Shown here: positions 35,908 to 45,895 of the stretch, piece by piece
How positions within the stretch are numbered: position 1 is the stretch's first letter
How the letters are laid out: every line of letters starts with the position of its first letter
DNA from: Varroa destructor
Taxonomy: Eukaryota > Arthropoda > Arachnida > Mesostigmata > Varroidae
Direction of reading: 5' to 3'
Assembly: GCF_002443255.2 (NCBI RefSeq)
Contig: NW_019211454.1
Coordinates: 69,340,056 to 69,404,055 of the forward strand
DNA length: 64,000 nt
Notes under the pieces: generated by a model
Databases searched by the model: none
What the model was told of the DNA's origin: nothing
Seen by the model: the letters and a program-made list of their open reading frames with translations, nothing else
Program-made: the position numbers and the translations under genes

Positions 35908-37668
35908 ATGGCTCCGAGACATAGTCAACGGTCGAAAGCAAAGAAAGACGCCGGTGAAGAGTACAGAGTTGCAGCAAAATCCGGTAATGAGAGGCCCAGT
36001 TTCACTGACTCTTTTCTGAGGTCGACGATAGATATTCGTAATAGGCCATCGAACAGAAAGACTATCGTGGCATTCCGACTCGACATTTCGATCGACAAAT
36101 AAGAAGATAATGAAAAAGAAGGACCAAATTTTGATTACGATACCGTAGAGAAAAGGACAGTCGCCTGTTACTGGAGTAGACGTAATTGACAGCAGTATGA
36201 TAGAATAACCTCAAAGTTACAAACAGAACCCTAACTCTTTGCATAGGTTTACTACAAGTAGCAGCAGGACCGGTAAAAATTTGACAGGCTGATTTCAGAT
36301 GCACACAGTTGTTTACATGTTACCGCGGTCCGTTGAGTGAAGCTCTATCTCTTTGGCATGATCAATGATCACAAAACAAATATCGGTTCTAGTTACATCG
36401 TCTAGCCAACTTTTAGCCGCACTGTCAATTTTAAGCAAAGCATGTTACCCACCGAAAATCTTAGGCCTGGTTGAATTTTTTGTGAAAGGAAACTACACAG
36501 AGAGGAGTGTATAAATTTATAACAAAACAACGGAGTTGAATAAACGACGCGATAAGCACGTGGGTCATGGATTCAGTGAATAGGTAGTATATTATGTTTT
36601 AGTTTTCCCTATATACTTCGATTTGAATTTGTATGCGAGTTTCGCTTAAAATAGAGATGTTGATATACGGTAATATAATTCGTCATGCTTATTGAACCGT
36701 ATTTAAACCCCTAGGGGAAGTAGTGCTTCGGGCGGCCGATTAGCAGACTTCCTATGTGGAAAACATGTATCACAAAAATTTAGATTTGTCCGATACGAGC
36801 AGATTTCAAAGATACCAATCACAGAATCATAATTATAGATAGGTAGGTTACGAACGAAAAAACACATACATATTGGCTTCGTTAGATGAAAAGTAAAATT
36901 ATGCAATCTAGCTATTAGTCAGATTTGTATTGATTCTGTTTCTAAGAAAACTTTTTTAGTAAAGTTTCTTGCACAAATCGTTATCGAATACTACGATGCC
37001 CCTGAGCATAACTTCGAATAGCATAAGTTAAAGGGGACCTAGAAGCTGGTGAGTGTCTACTGATACGTTTGTATGCCTGTCATGGGAGGAAGTTGACGAT
37101 GTTGGAACACGCTTCTCATAGGAATATAATACTGCGGCTGTAGCTGTTAATAGTGTGGCGTTGAGAAGTGCGACAACTTTCAGCCAGATGTGATAATAAT
37201 GTTAAAACGAGTCCCTCGAGGTTCGTGGCAGCTAATAATATCTATTTGTAATACTAATAATAATATTGGGTTTTGCTATAATTCGGAACCTATAAATAGT
37301 TGGTTACAAATACTTCCTAGTTGATTTAATAATTTCTCTTCATTAGAATTACAGGTGGGCCAGGGCGACATAAGGGCCGGATCGTCAGTGATAGGCACCA
37401 TGGTTCCGGGCTACAGGCGATAGATGTTGAGACTGTTCTGTTGCAATGATCCGATGACATCGAGGCAATAGTCGACTATCTTCTAGCGTCCGTCGAAAAG
37501 GAGATGCGAAACGTGAGTGCGGAGGCGGGCTTCCTCATCGATCTTGTGGCAAACCTTCGTAACATTAAACAGTGCGTTTTCAAAATGACGCGCCTCGATA
37601 CGGTGCTAGGCAACGCCAAAATTACATCAGCGCCACAGCAGGCGCAACCGATCTATGGAGACATGTGA
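35908..37668 (+). CDS. Two-exon gene candidate, Lys-rich start, helical end, one internal TGA
   Basis: ATG at 35908 opens MAPRHSQRSKAKKDAGEEYR and reaches AAATCCG/gtaatg (exon 35908-35983). Exon 37355-37668 (acceptor CATTAGAATTACAG) enters in the matching phase, completing a Gly codon, and reads GRHKGRIVSDRHHGSGLQAI, DIEAIVDYLLASVEKEMRNV, FLIDLVANLRNIKQCVF and TRLDTVLGNAK before TGA. Both exons are GC-richer than the flanks. The frame is interrupted by TGA at 37447, between DVETVLLQ and SDDIEA. So this is a recent pseudogene, a sequencing error, or two unrelated segments. The second exon is predicted helical; I could not assign a family. A possible AATAAA lies near 37982. Confidence 0.35.
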
Positions 37669-38045
37669 TAAATGATGCTTACATGCACCCGGCACTGGCC
37701 TCGATGTTGGTGAACATCAGATCTTCAGAAATAAGTAGAAAATATGGAATTGGGATCTACGATGGGACAATTTTATGATGTGCGTACACATATGTTTGTC
37801 ACATCGACATAAATTGGAATGGCCACATCTGATTGAATAGTTAGTTTATTTAGCCTTTTATCAGTTACTATAAATCCAGTTTTAAAGATTAGCAACGATA
37901 AACGACTACGCTCTGTAAAAATACGCGCTCAGCTTCGGAACAGTTGACGCTCTTGAGCGTGCGAAGCTTGGATACTGTTGCAATAAACATTAGGAGAATC
38001 TTTCTTATTTGGAGAGATACGCAGCTGATTCTGCCGTGGGTGAGT

Positions 38046-38255
38046 TCACTCGTTGCTTGGAGTGCAGTGGCTGTATACTCCGCCCAGCATCTGTGTGCAC
38101 GACGGGGTCGTGTAGGGCAACCGTCCCTGGGGACCTACTTGTCCCGCGTCCAACCGACCCAATGGCGCCAGATCGTTCGAGAGAACCTTCTTGACCGTCC
38201 TTTTGGCCTCGCCGCCCTTGACCGCATCCAGCCTAATGCTGCTGTTATGATTAGA
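38046..38255 (-). CDS. Terminal exon, minus strand, with downstream poly(A) signal
   Basis: Minus acceptor TATTGTTTCTCTTCCAG begins a phase-0 frame of 69 codons reading SIRLDAVKGGEAKRTVKKVL, SNDLAPLGRLDAGQVGPQG and TQMLGGVYSHCTPSNE, then TGA. G+C is near 58%. AATAAA on the minus strand (37845-37850) lies about 200 bases beyond the stop. Plus-strand frames over the same bases (37944-38294, 38009-38194) are also open, but acceptor, codon bias and poly(A) signal favour minus. Unassigned; upstream exons not found. Confidence 0.45.
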   Translation of the reverse strand, partial: SNHNSSIRLDAVKGGEAKRTVKKVLSNDLAPLGRLDAGQVGPQGRLPYTTPSCTQMLGGVYSHCTPSNE

Positions 38256-39558
38256 CTGGAAGAGAAACAATACTGTACATGCACTCGCATCTGAGAAGTG
38301 ACCCTTTAAATAGCGTCTGGGTTTCGGTGCTGCTGTGCAGTGCGTTAGCCGACATTTAAATTATTAACGTAAAAGTTTGTAAAGTTCTATAAGAATGTTT
38401 CTATTGCCGACGACTGAATAACGGAGGAAATCGGCCGAACTGTAAAAACGATTTGTAGCTGTTTAGCAGGAAGGAGCAGCCAGCGCCGGTCGTGTAAAAT
38501 TGACCCGTAACGGATTGTGCATTTGGCCATCTGCCTTTAGGTTACAAGACAATATTACTTCTTGTTGCTAGATAATAATTCGAAATATTTGATTACAAAA
38601 AATGTATAGGTTATCGCTATTGCGGTAAATTATAGGATTATTCTAGGATTGAATATTCGAAAAAAGGGAAAGGGGTCCGCGTAGTACTAATTTAGTAATT
38701 AAGGAAAATTGTTTTGTTACATTACGGTGCAGTCTTACACCGTGACACTAGAACTTCGGTAGGGTTTAAGTTGACTGGTAACGTAAAAACCATATATAAA
38801 AATCATATGTAAAAACTTAACGGTATCAAGCTCTAACAACCCTCTGGCAGTGAACGGGGGCCAATAATAGTTGTATGCACGTCTATAGACCTGTCTAGTC
38901 TTGTGTTAAGATGCGACATATTCCCGAGAATCTTCTAGCTGTCAAATGATATGGAAAATTGCTTACGCGTCATATGGTCTGAGGACATGTTGATAATTTC
39001 CATTCTACTTAGCTTTACCAACTGTAATATTGATCGTATCTGTCGAGTCGTCTATTGAATGGGATTTACTCGTTTCGAGCAGCCTTCTAGACGTCTGGCG
39101 TGTCGCCAAAGTTTATGTTTTTTGTTTAACTGTTCGAGTTTCTCTTTGAGACGTTCTGCAAGACGTTTCTGTGTTCATGATGATCAACTACCATTAAGTC
39201 TAACTGACTCTGCGTGATGCATCGGCCTAGATTGAATTTCCTTATTCGTTCTATTTAATTTGTCTCTTGCAGGAAAATCCCCATTGCAAAATACGACCTC
39301 GAATTAACTACGCACTCTTATGAACTCCTTTCTGGAAGAAATCCTCGATATATCACGACCATATTTGTATTCCGTGCAGTTCTGAATAATACCTCTACCA
39401 CATAACATACAATACACATTCCTATAGCAGAAGCTTGGAAAAGCGAGAACTAATCCGATTGAAATGCGAGTTATTACCTACTGTTGAAACGAAGCTTTTC
39501 TTTGCCTTTGCCTCGAAATCCTCTGTCTAGAAATCGAAATTCATCATATCACTTCCAG

Positions 39559-39952
39559 GAAAAAAAATGAACACAACGGTATGTGGCAAAATGACTACGC
39601 CCAGAAATTACCGCAAGGACCACGTCTGCTTCTTCCCCATCTGTTTTTTCTGCCTCTACGAGAAAGATTGCCGCTGCGCTGCGTCGTTTGATGCAGATGG
39701 TCTAATTCTGTATTGTTTTTTCCCTCTCTCGTCCTTTGCTTTCGTCATCTGGTCCTATTACCTCGCTTCTGGGTCGTCTCCCGCTCAACAGCACTGAATT
39801 GTCGTGACCGGCTGGCCTCGATCAAAGGAGACAAACTTTATTCATCTAGAATAGCTATCTGTTTGGCTGATTGGCTCAGAACCAACCACAAGCATGACGA
39901 GGTCTGGTTCCCGAAACAGTGCACGATCTTCCACCGAAACATACACACGTAG
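39559..39952 (+). CDS. Cys-rich small ORF with -1 overlapping continuation
   Basis: Acceptor TATCACTTCCAG, then ATG at 39567. The first frame (39567-39797) reads MNTTVCGKMTTPRNYRKDHV, CFFPICFFCLYEKDCRC and a hydrophobic LILYCFFPLSSFAFVIWSYY before TGA. A second frame, exactly -1 (39713-39952), continues with IKGDKLYSSRIAICLADWL and HDEVWFPKQCTIFHRNIHT. Both have about 60% G+C at third positions, far above background. The shift lies beside a T TTT TTC heptamer (39716-39722). Either a membrane microprotein, a frameshifted gene, or a pseudogene with one indel. Confidence 0.4.
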
Positions 39953-41058
39953 ACGCTCAAACACCAAACTCCACTACTGCTAATAATAATCATAATAGAC
40001 AAAACAATGCGGACGGCTTGCAAATGTGACTGTAATTGTTAGTGAACTGCTAAGATTCGTTGCGTTGCCATAGCTCATAAATTCTTATAACGACATTTTG
40101 AAACTATATTGCAGACGGGTACATATCTGCAAATTCAAAGGAAAAAAAGAAAGCTGAACATCGGGATGGCTGACTCGTCAGTTGGGGGTAGATTCTCCCG
40201 TGTCTTCCAGTATATCTTTCAGTAATATCTACAAAACCAAAATCTTCGTATCACTTTTTTTTATTAACATTTTATGTTTGAGTTTAGATTAATCTCTGAC
40301 ACATTGATATCTTTTTAGGAAGCTTTAGAAGCTTCATTATGACAACGGCCCAAATCATAGATTGATCATTTAGATGGGGGTTCGATACGTGTGAAAACAT
40401 TGGCCAACAGCTAATTTTCGATCACACGTCAAAGGCGTACCTTCTCTCCTGTCTACGTTACTTTGTGACACAAAGCACAGCTGATCTGACAGCAAGATAA
40501 CGTGCCCGTTACGACAAGCCGCTCGTCAAAATGTATTTGCCTAATTTTATATTTTATATATATATTATATAATATTGCCTAAATTTGATAGCCGTAAATT
40601 GCGTGATTACCTTATTTTCACGTTAATGATCGTGTAATCCGTAACGTAAAATTATTACCACAAATTTTAACTGTTGTTGGGATTTCACTTCGCAATATTA
40701 TACAATGTAATTTTAAAGAATGACTAATATGTCATTATATCGAATTGTCGGAATAGTATTCATCACAAAAAAAAAAAAGATTATTTTATATTTTTTTGAA
40801 ATGGCACTACTGAGCTGAATACGTGTCATCTTGATCGCGTCTGGGAGTTTCTGGAAGAAAAATTGTGGCTTTTGCATCACTTCACTGCAACTAAATTACA
40901 GGGAGTTTTGCAGAGACTGAAACAGATAAAAGTCCGATGATACAAATACGGGCTACACTGTTAATGCATTGAAATCTCCCATGTAAATCTCTTCGCTCAA
41001 CTTTTTCCCGGTGGCTAAAAATATATGGAATCGGGCACTGTCACGGTGGAAAACGACG

Positions 41059-41424
41059 CTACGTCTGTTCACAAGTTTGGGTTATTTTTTTCAGTAGCTT
41101 GTAGAGTAAGCTGGTTAGCTTCTGGTAGACAGGACCCAAATTAGTCGTTTGGCTTTTCCGATCCCATCTGTTACATAGCACCTCTTTGTTTGGGTCAGTC
41201 TGGGTCTTAGCACATATGGGGGGGGTCTTCTCTTGCATTGGCCACGCATGTCTTTCGCCTATGGTTTTCGTAAAAGGTTCCATCGCCGTCATCGAACGCT
41301 TTGAAATTTCGTTATGCTTCTCTAGAGTTTCGCAGATAGAAATATAGTCGAGTTTTGTTTCCATTCGAAGTGCGGTAAAAATACCCGCCTTTTTTGTAGC
41401 CAAATTTCTTCGAATGGTTCGAGA
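41059..41424 (-). CDS. Terminal exon candidate, Lys/Thr-rich, minus strand
   Basis: Minus-strand frame, phase 0 after CCACGTATCACAG, 121 codons. Segments: METKLDYISICETLEKHNEI, SKRSMTAMEPFTKTIGERHA, KTQTDPNKEVLCNRWDRKS and LTSLLYKLLKKITQ. The composition is charged and soluble-protein-like, not hydrophobic as in typical chance A+T-rich frames. The acceptor is moderate. Unassigned. Confidence 0.35.
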   Translation of the reverse strand, partial: SRTIRRNLATKKAGIFTALRMETKLDYISICETLEKHNEISKRSMTAMEPFTKTIGERHAWPMQEKTPPICAKTQTDPNKEVLCNRWDRKSQTTNLGPVYQKLTSLLYKLLKKITQTCEQT

Positions 41425-42441
41425 CTGTGATACGTGGCCTTGAAGCCATCTAGCTCAAAAAATGACCAATACCCTTTTTGATAGCCCTATAAAATGCTCT
41501 ATATCTTTGGAACTATTCGATATCTGTAATTAGCGTCTCCAGCGTATTGAACGTATTTATTTTAGGGTCCGTTGTAGTCACTAGCTTGTATGATATGTAA
41601 ATGGCAATGTAATAAAGTATACAGGTCTAAATTCAAGGTCTTCTACATTTACCAATCGTACTCAATATAAAATTTGGAACGTTTCAGCGCTGTATATTAT
41701 AGGGAGGCGTCCGATAAACACGAGAAGCTGTTTCATTGAACTGTTTTTTAGCTCTCGCCATTTGTTCAAACCCCCGGGCTGACTTCATCTCAACGTAAAT
41801 AGATTTAGTACGTGCGTATTCTGTACAGGTCTCGTGTCTAGGTTATCTTTCTCCGTACTCGTTTTAGAGTTAAGATGTACGCAGTAATCATTCTCAGCAG
41901 CGGAAGCTCGTCTGAATGATCTCTAGATGACTTAATTTTTCGATTTGTTCACAGCGGGTTAATCAGTCGTCGTGATGTGCTTTTGGCTCAATGGATCACA
42001 TTAACCAATAGCTTCCAAACATTTTAACAGTTATATGATGTTCTATACATAACAAAGGCAAAATTGATCAGACAGGTGATTGCATAACATAATTTTAGGA
42101 AGATGCTTCTACCTGAATATAATAAGTACACAAAAGTAACGGAAACTCGTACAGCGCTAGGCCGACGCACAAGGAGTTCAAAGAAAACGACCTCAATATC
42201 CCCAAAGAACACGCTAGTAAATACTTTAGAGCTATGGATTAGGGAACTTCGGTGAAGTAGAAAATCTGATTTCTAAATATTTAATCGTATTCGTCTTGTG
42301 TCTGGACTGTTTTCGATTAATTCAGACGGCCGTACTAATACGCTCATAACTGTCAAAAGGCAGAGTGGTGATTTTTCGATCTAGAAAATGGAAACTGAAG
42401 TTAGCGACGCTACTAATTTTTAGTTAATAACAGGGCAGGTT

Positions 42442-42642
42442 TTACAATTGTGACACAAGCAGACGATGCGATATGTAAAATACAAAAAGATAGATAAGTG
42501 ACCGTATATTATGGTCTACTGTGCTTCGGTAAAGCCGCAAACCCATCGTTGAGCGTTTGCGAATGCTGGTAAATTCGATTCGACACAAGCAAGATACTGC
42601 TGAAGCACCCGTAAAAGCGCGTACATTTATATATGGATGAAC
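42442..42642 (-). CDS. Terminal exon candidate, minus strand
   Basis: Minus acceptor TTGTTTTTTTTTTATAAACAG, then 66 codons: VHPYINVRAFTGASAVSCLC, RIEFTSIRKRSTMGLRLYRS and a hydrophobic LIYLFVFYISHRLLV end. Unassigned. Confidence 0.3.
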   Translation of the reverse strand, partial: VHPYINVRAFTGASAVSCLCRIEFTSIRKRSTMGLRLYRSTVDHNIRSLIYLFVFYISHRLLVSQL

Positions 42643-42971
42643 CTGTTTATAAAAAAAAAACAACACATTAAATAACAATATCACGATAGATGTTCCTTAC
42701 GAAAATGCATTGTGCAGTTATGAGCAGTTAAATAAGTACAAACTTACTACGGGAAAGTTGAAATCTAATCAAAGTTGACAACGGGATCCAAAGGTGGACT
42801 GACGCTTCTTTTAGGACAACTGAAATTTTATTTCTTTCAATCGGGCCTATCACGTTCTATTATACACAATTAGCATTAGCTAAATAAGCTTATCGTTAAA
42901 ATTGACTTTAGAATCTTTTTCTTCGTCTCTCATAGAGTGACAGCATTAGCTAGTGCGTTTTATTTCGATGA

Positions 42972-43130
42972 AAGGAAATCGAACGAAAGGCCGCTCAGAA
43001 TGTTCTATTAGTGCTTATCGTGAGCGATGATAGCGCCGAGCGGTTCCTGGCGCCATTACGGGTAAAAGAATGGTTACGGCAGGTGGTCAGTGAGGGCAGC
43101 AGTAATCTTCTCGAAGTAGAGGCAGCATAA
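42972..43130 (+). CDS. GC-rich plus-strand open segment, exon candidate
   Basis: Reads KEIERKAAQNVLLVLIVSDD, SAERFLAPLRVKEWLRQVV and SEGSSNLLEVEAA before TAA. A donor-like CGG/gtaaaa sits after APLR. No strong acceptor at the left. Unassigned. Confidence 0.25.
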   Translation, partial: KEIERKAAQNVLLVLIVSDDSAERFLAPLRVKEWLRQVVSEGSSNLLEVEAA

Positions 43131-43984
43131 AAAAAAAACAGCTAGGAAAGCCTCTGCTGGCCAAACCAGTGTTGCCTCTAGTTCTAGCTAACGAAGGGCT
43201 TTGTTTTTATTGTTTATTAGTAGGGAATGTTTCGACAACGGTGTACAGCTAAATGCGTTTTTCGATTGTCGACCAACTTTTGAAGTTCAATCTATTTAAG
43301 ATAGTTCTTGCGTTCCGTTTGCCCCTGTCAGTATCCATAGTCTACGATTAACTCAGGGAAGTGTTTATCTTAGTCAGATATTTTCACCTGTTGCCATTCC
43401 TACAATTCAACAATACCTTACAGAGAAAACAATGGAACTTAACGTTCGTCTTAACGTAGTTTTTTTTAGAGTTACAGTCGGGCTTAGAGATATCCGCTAA
43501 TGAACATGTTGGCTCGAGCTGCGCTTTACTTCTTCTTCGTAAAGGCAAAACTCCAAGAAACCAAAGTGCTACGCTTTGTAGCTACATATATTGCCTTGTA
43601 ACACTAATAACAGATGAAATGTCCTTTAGTATTATTTAAGTAGCGTATGTAAATAGGACAACAAAATGCACCCTCTCATACAATATTCAAGGGGCACGAA
43701 GCGCGCTAGAGAGAAATGCACGAATCACCATGCAACAGCAGAAACGATTCGAAAATTCTTATTCAATTAAATAAAAGTCACTATAAGGATGCTGCATCGT
43801 TAATGGTGACTGTTCGCATACTGTCGCATAAGTGACCACATAATTGTTGAACTTACCGGCAAAACTTATCAGACGTATAGATATCTAGACACACACACTA
43901 TTCGATTAGCTGTTAAACCTATTAAAATACATTCAATGACGTTCTTTCACAGATCGTTGCTGAATCACTGAAAAGCTTCTGCAG

Positions 43985-44076
43985 AACGAAACAAAACAGA
44001 GTTCATCGTAGACGCGTGGCAACGCGACAACGCGATGAAGTACACGCGTTTAACGGCAGACGTGGAGCGCTTTGGA
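43985..44076 (+). CDS. Internal exon candidate, 92 nt
   Basis: Acceptor AAAAGCTTCTGCAG and donor TTTGGA/gtaagc bound a frame reading TEFIVDAWQRDNAMKYTRLT then ADVERFG. GC-rich relative to flanks. Entry phase 1, exit phase 0, so it does not fit C1GALT1 exon 2 (needs phase 1). Confidence 0.3.
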
Positions 44077-45086
44077 GTAAGCGGTTATGGGCGATGTTTA
44101 CAACCTCGAAACTTTCTGACGACACTTGGAGCTGGTGCGTGTAATTATTGTTTTAGTTGCCTAAGCTCAAAATATTACCAAAATAAGCTCAAGATATTCC
44201 ACGCGAGTTAGCTGTGGAATTAATGATTGTCATAGCAATACCGGTCGTTGCTGACAGGACGCGAGCTGAGACACAGAGCTTCCGGCGCGCCAATTTCCGG
44301 ATTGCCCTCTAATAGGCTCAGGCCTATTGTCTACGCAAAAATTTATTTATCAAAGCTAATTCATCTTTCAATTAAGACATAATGATACGTTGCCAATTTT
44401 TTTTTACTAGTGCTCTTTTTTTATTGTCAGATATTCACCAGTACGTGGTTTGATGATCACAAGTGAGGTTCGTCAAAGCAACTGACAAAGTTGACATTGG
44501 CTAGCAGTATAAAACTTAACTCGTAGGGAAACAAGACTTTTTATATAAAAAAAGTTGAAATTCCTTTAACAAGCCCAGTTCGTGGATATGCGCCTTGCTT
44601 GTATCGCTAATATGCAGAACAGAGAAATATAGAGAAATAATTGGCTAGTTATTTAAATCAAGCAGCAGATAAGTATTCGTAAGTTTAAGTTCGAACTTTC
44701 TGGCGTCGTTCACACCGCCTTTATAGCAACTGTCATTTAGCCGAGCCAGCCCTCGGTGGATCTATCTTCACTGAGCCAATATATAAAATATACTTTGTTC
44801 ACTGAGAACCGATTTTTAACGAGCTTTTTTCTCGTCAAATCATTTATTTTAGAATTTGGAGAAAGCTCCAAGAGACAACGAATGTTGTCACTGAATAACC
44901 CTGAGAATTACTCACACTCCGCTGGCTGTTGTCATGACTGGTCTCTAGAGTAGTCGATTGTTTGTCATACCTTTGCGTAACGTTTTCTCAAAGCGTTAAT
45001 GACTCTGCGATAAAAGTAGCAACGTTTAACCACAAAAATTAAAATGCTTAAATACAGTGAATTGCCTAGCAAGTAACTGAAGTGAC

Positions 45087-45142
45087 TATATATATATATA
45101 TATATATATATATGAATATATATATATAGAGAGAGAGAGAGA
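45087..45142. repeat. (TA)n plus (AG)n compound microsatellite
   Basis: About 13 TA units, a short break, then TA and a GA run to 45142. The flanks carry AAGTGAC and GTCACTT in inverted orientation. Confidence 0.85.
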
Positions 45143-45631
45143 GTCACTTAAATGTGCGAATATATTTTTGCTCATTTTTAGCGGAATTTTTCAAATCGGA
45201 CACTTTACAACATAGTTTTCTTGAAAAAAATGAACGACTTTTTGTGCTTGTTCCCTGGCAGGCCGTTTCTCCATCGGCTTTTCTGCATAATCGGATTTCT
45301 TATCGTGTGATGTAACATCGGGGAAGGCCTTCAAATATGTTTTGGCGTTGCCAGAGGGTTCAAAATGAAACTGGCCTACTCTGACCGCTTTTTACAATTT
45401 GTAGTAGATTATATGTTTACATTCCATGTTTGTTAAATTATTTTGAATAGGCCAATCTCGTTTTGAGATCTTCACGAACGCCCTGCGTATTTCGATACTT
45501 AATTGAAGAAAACTTTCCTTTATATAACATTGCAATAATTTCCACTAACCCTAGGCATAGGAAACCTCTGCATACACATATCTGTATTTACAAAAAAAAA
45601 AGCTGACCTGGGATCATTTACCTGTTTGCAG

Positions 45632-45895
45632 GTATACTTTTCGGTTTCGGTACAGCGTATATTGCGCTATGCGTGGTAAGTCTGCGTCCGTTAAGTCCGC
45701 CCGTACTTGGATCGTTGGATCCTGCAGCTGGTGGTGGGATAGGTGGCGCCGAAGTATCGGCCACTGTCTCCTCACGCCGATCACTCCTTTATCCGCGTTC
45801 TGTCTATCAACACATTTCAGACCCGCATTCGGGGCATTCGATAGTGCTAGATGAAGATGCACCGGAGTCACCAGTTAGCTTCCATGAACATCGAG
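45632..45895 (+). CDS. C1GALT1: C1GALT1 exon 2: membrane anchor and stem
   Basis: The acceptor is CCTGTTTGCAG before 45632 and the donor is CGAG/gtaacc after 45895. Two bases complete a split codon, then ATA CTT TTC opens the hydrophobic segment [13 protein letters not shown], the expected signal anchor. A Pro/Gly/Ser-rich stem follows. It ends in phase 1 and joins AT of the next exon to form GAT (Asp). The frame stays open 29 bases past the donor, so an ORF finder overruns here. Confidence 0.88.

Noticed and set aside
38058..38074. Fifteen bases identical to the Alu-arm end of human 7SL RNA (AGCCACTGCACTCCA on minus)
   Set aside because: The rest of SRP RNA is absent: no SRP54-binding helix 8 (GGAAAC...GGAGCAGG) and no 5' domain. 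The frame reads as a coding exon instead.
45614..45871. 85-codon minus ORF and a second plus ORF (45669-45854) over C1GALT1 exon 2
   Set aside because: Shadows of the C1GALT1 coding frame, which is fixed by phase agreement with exon 3.
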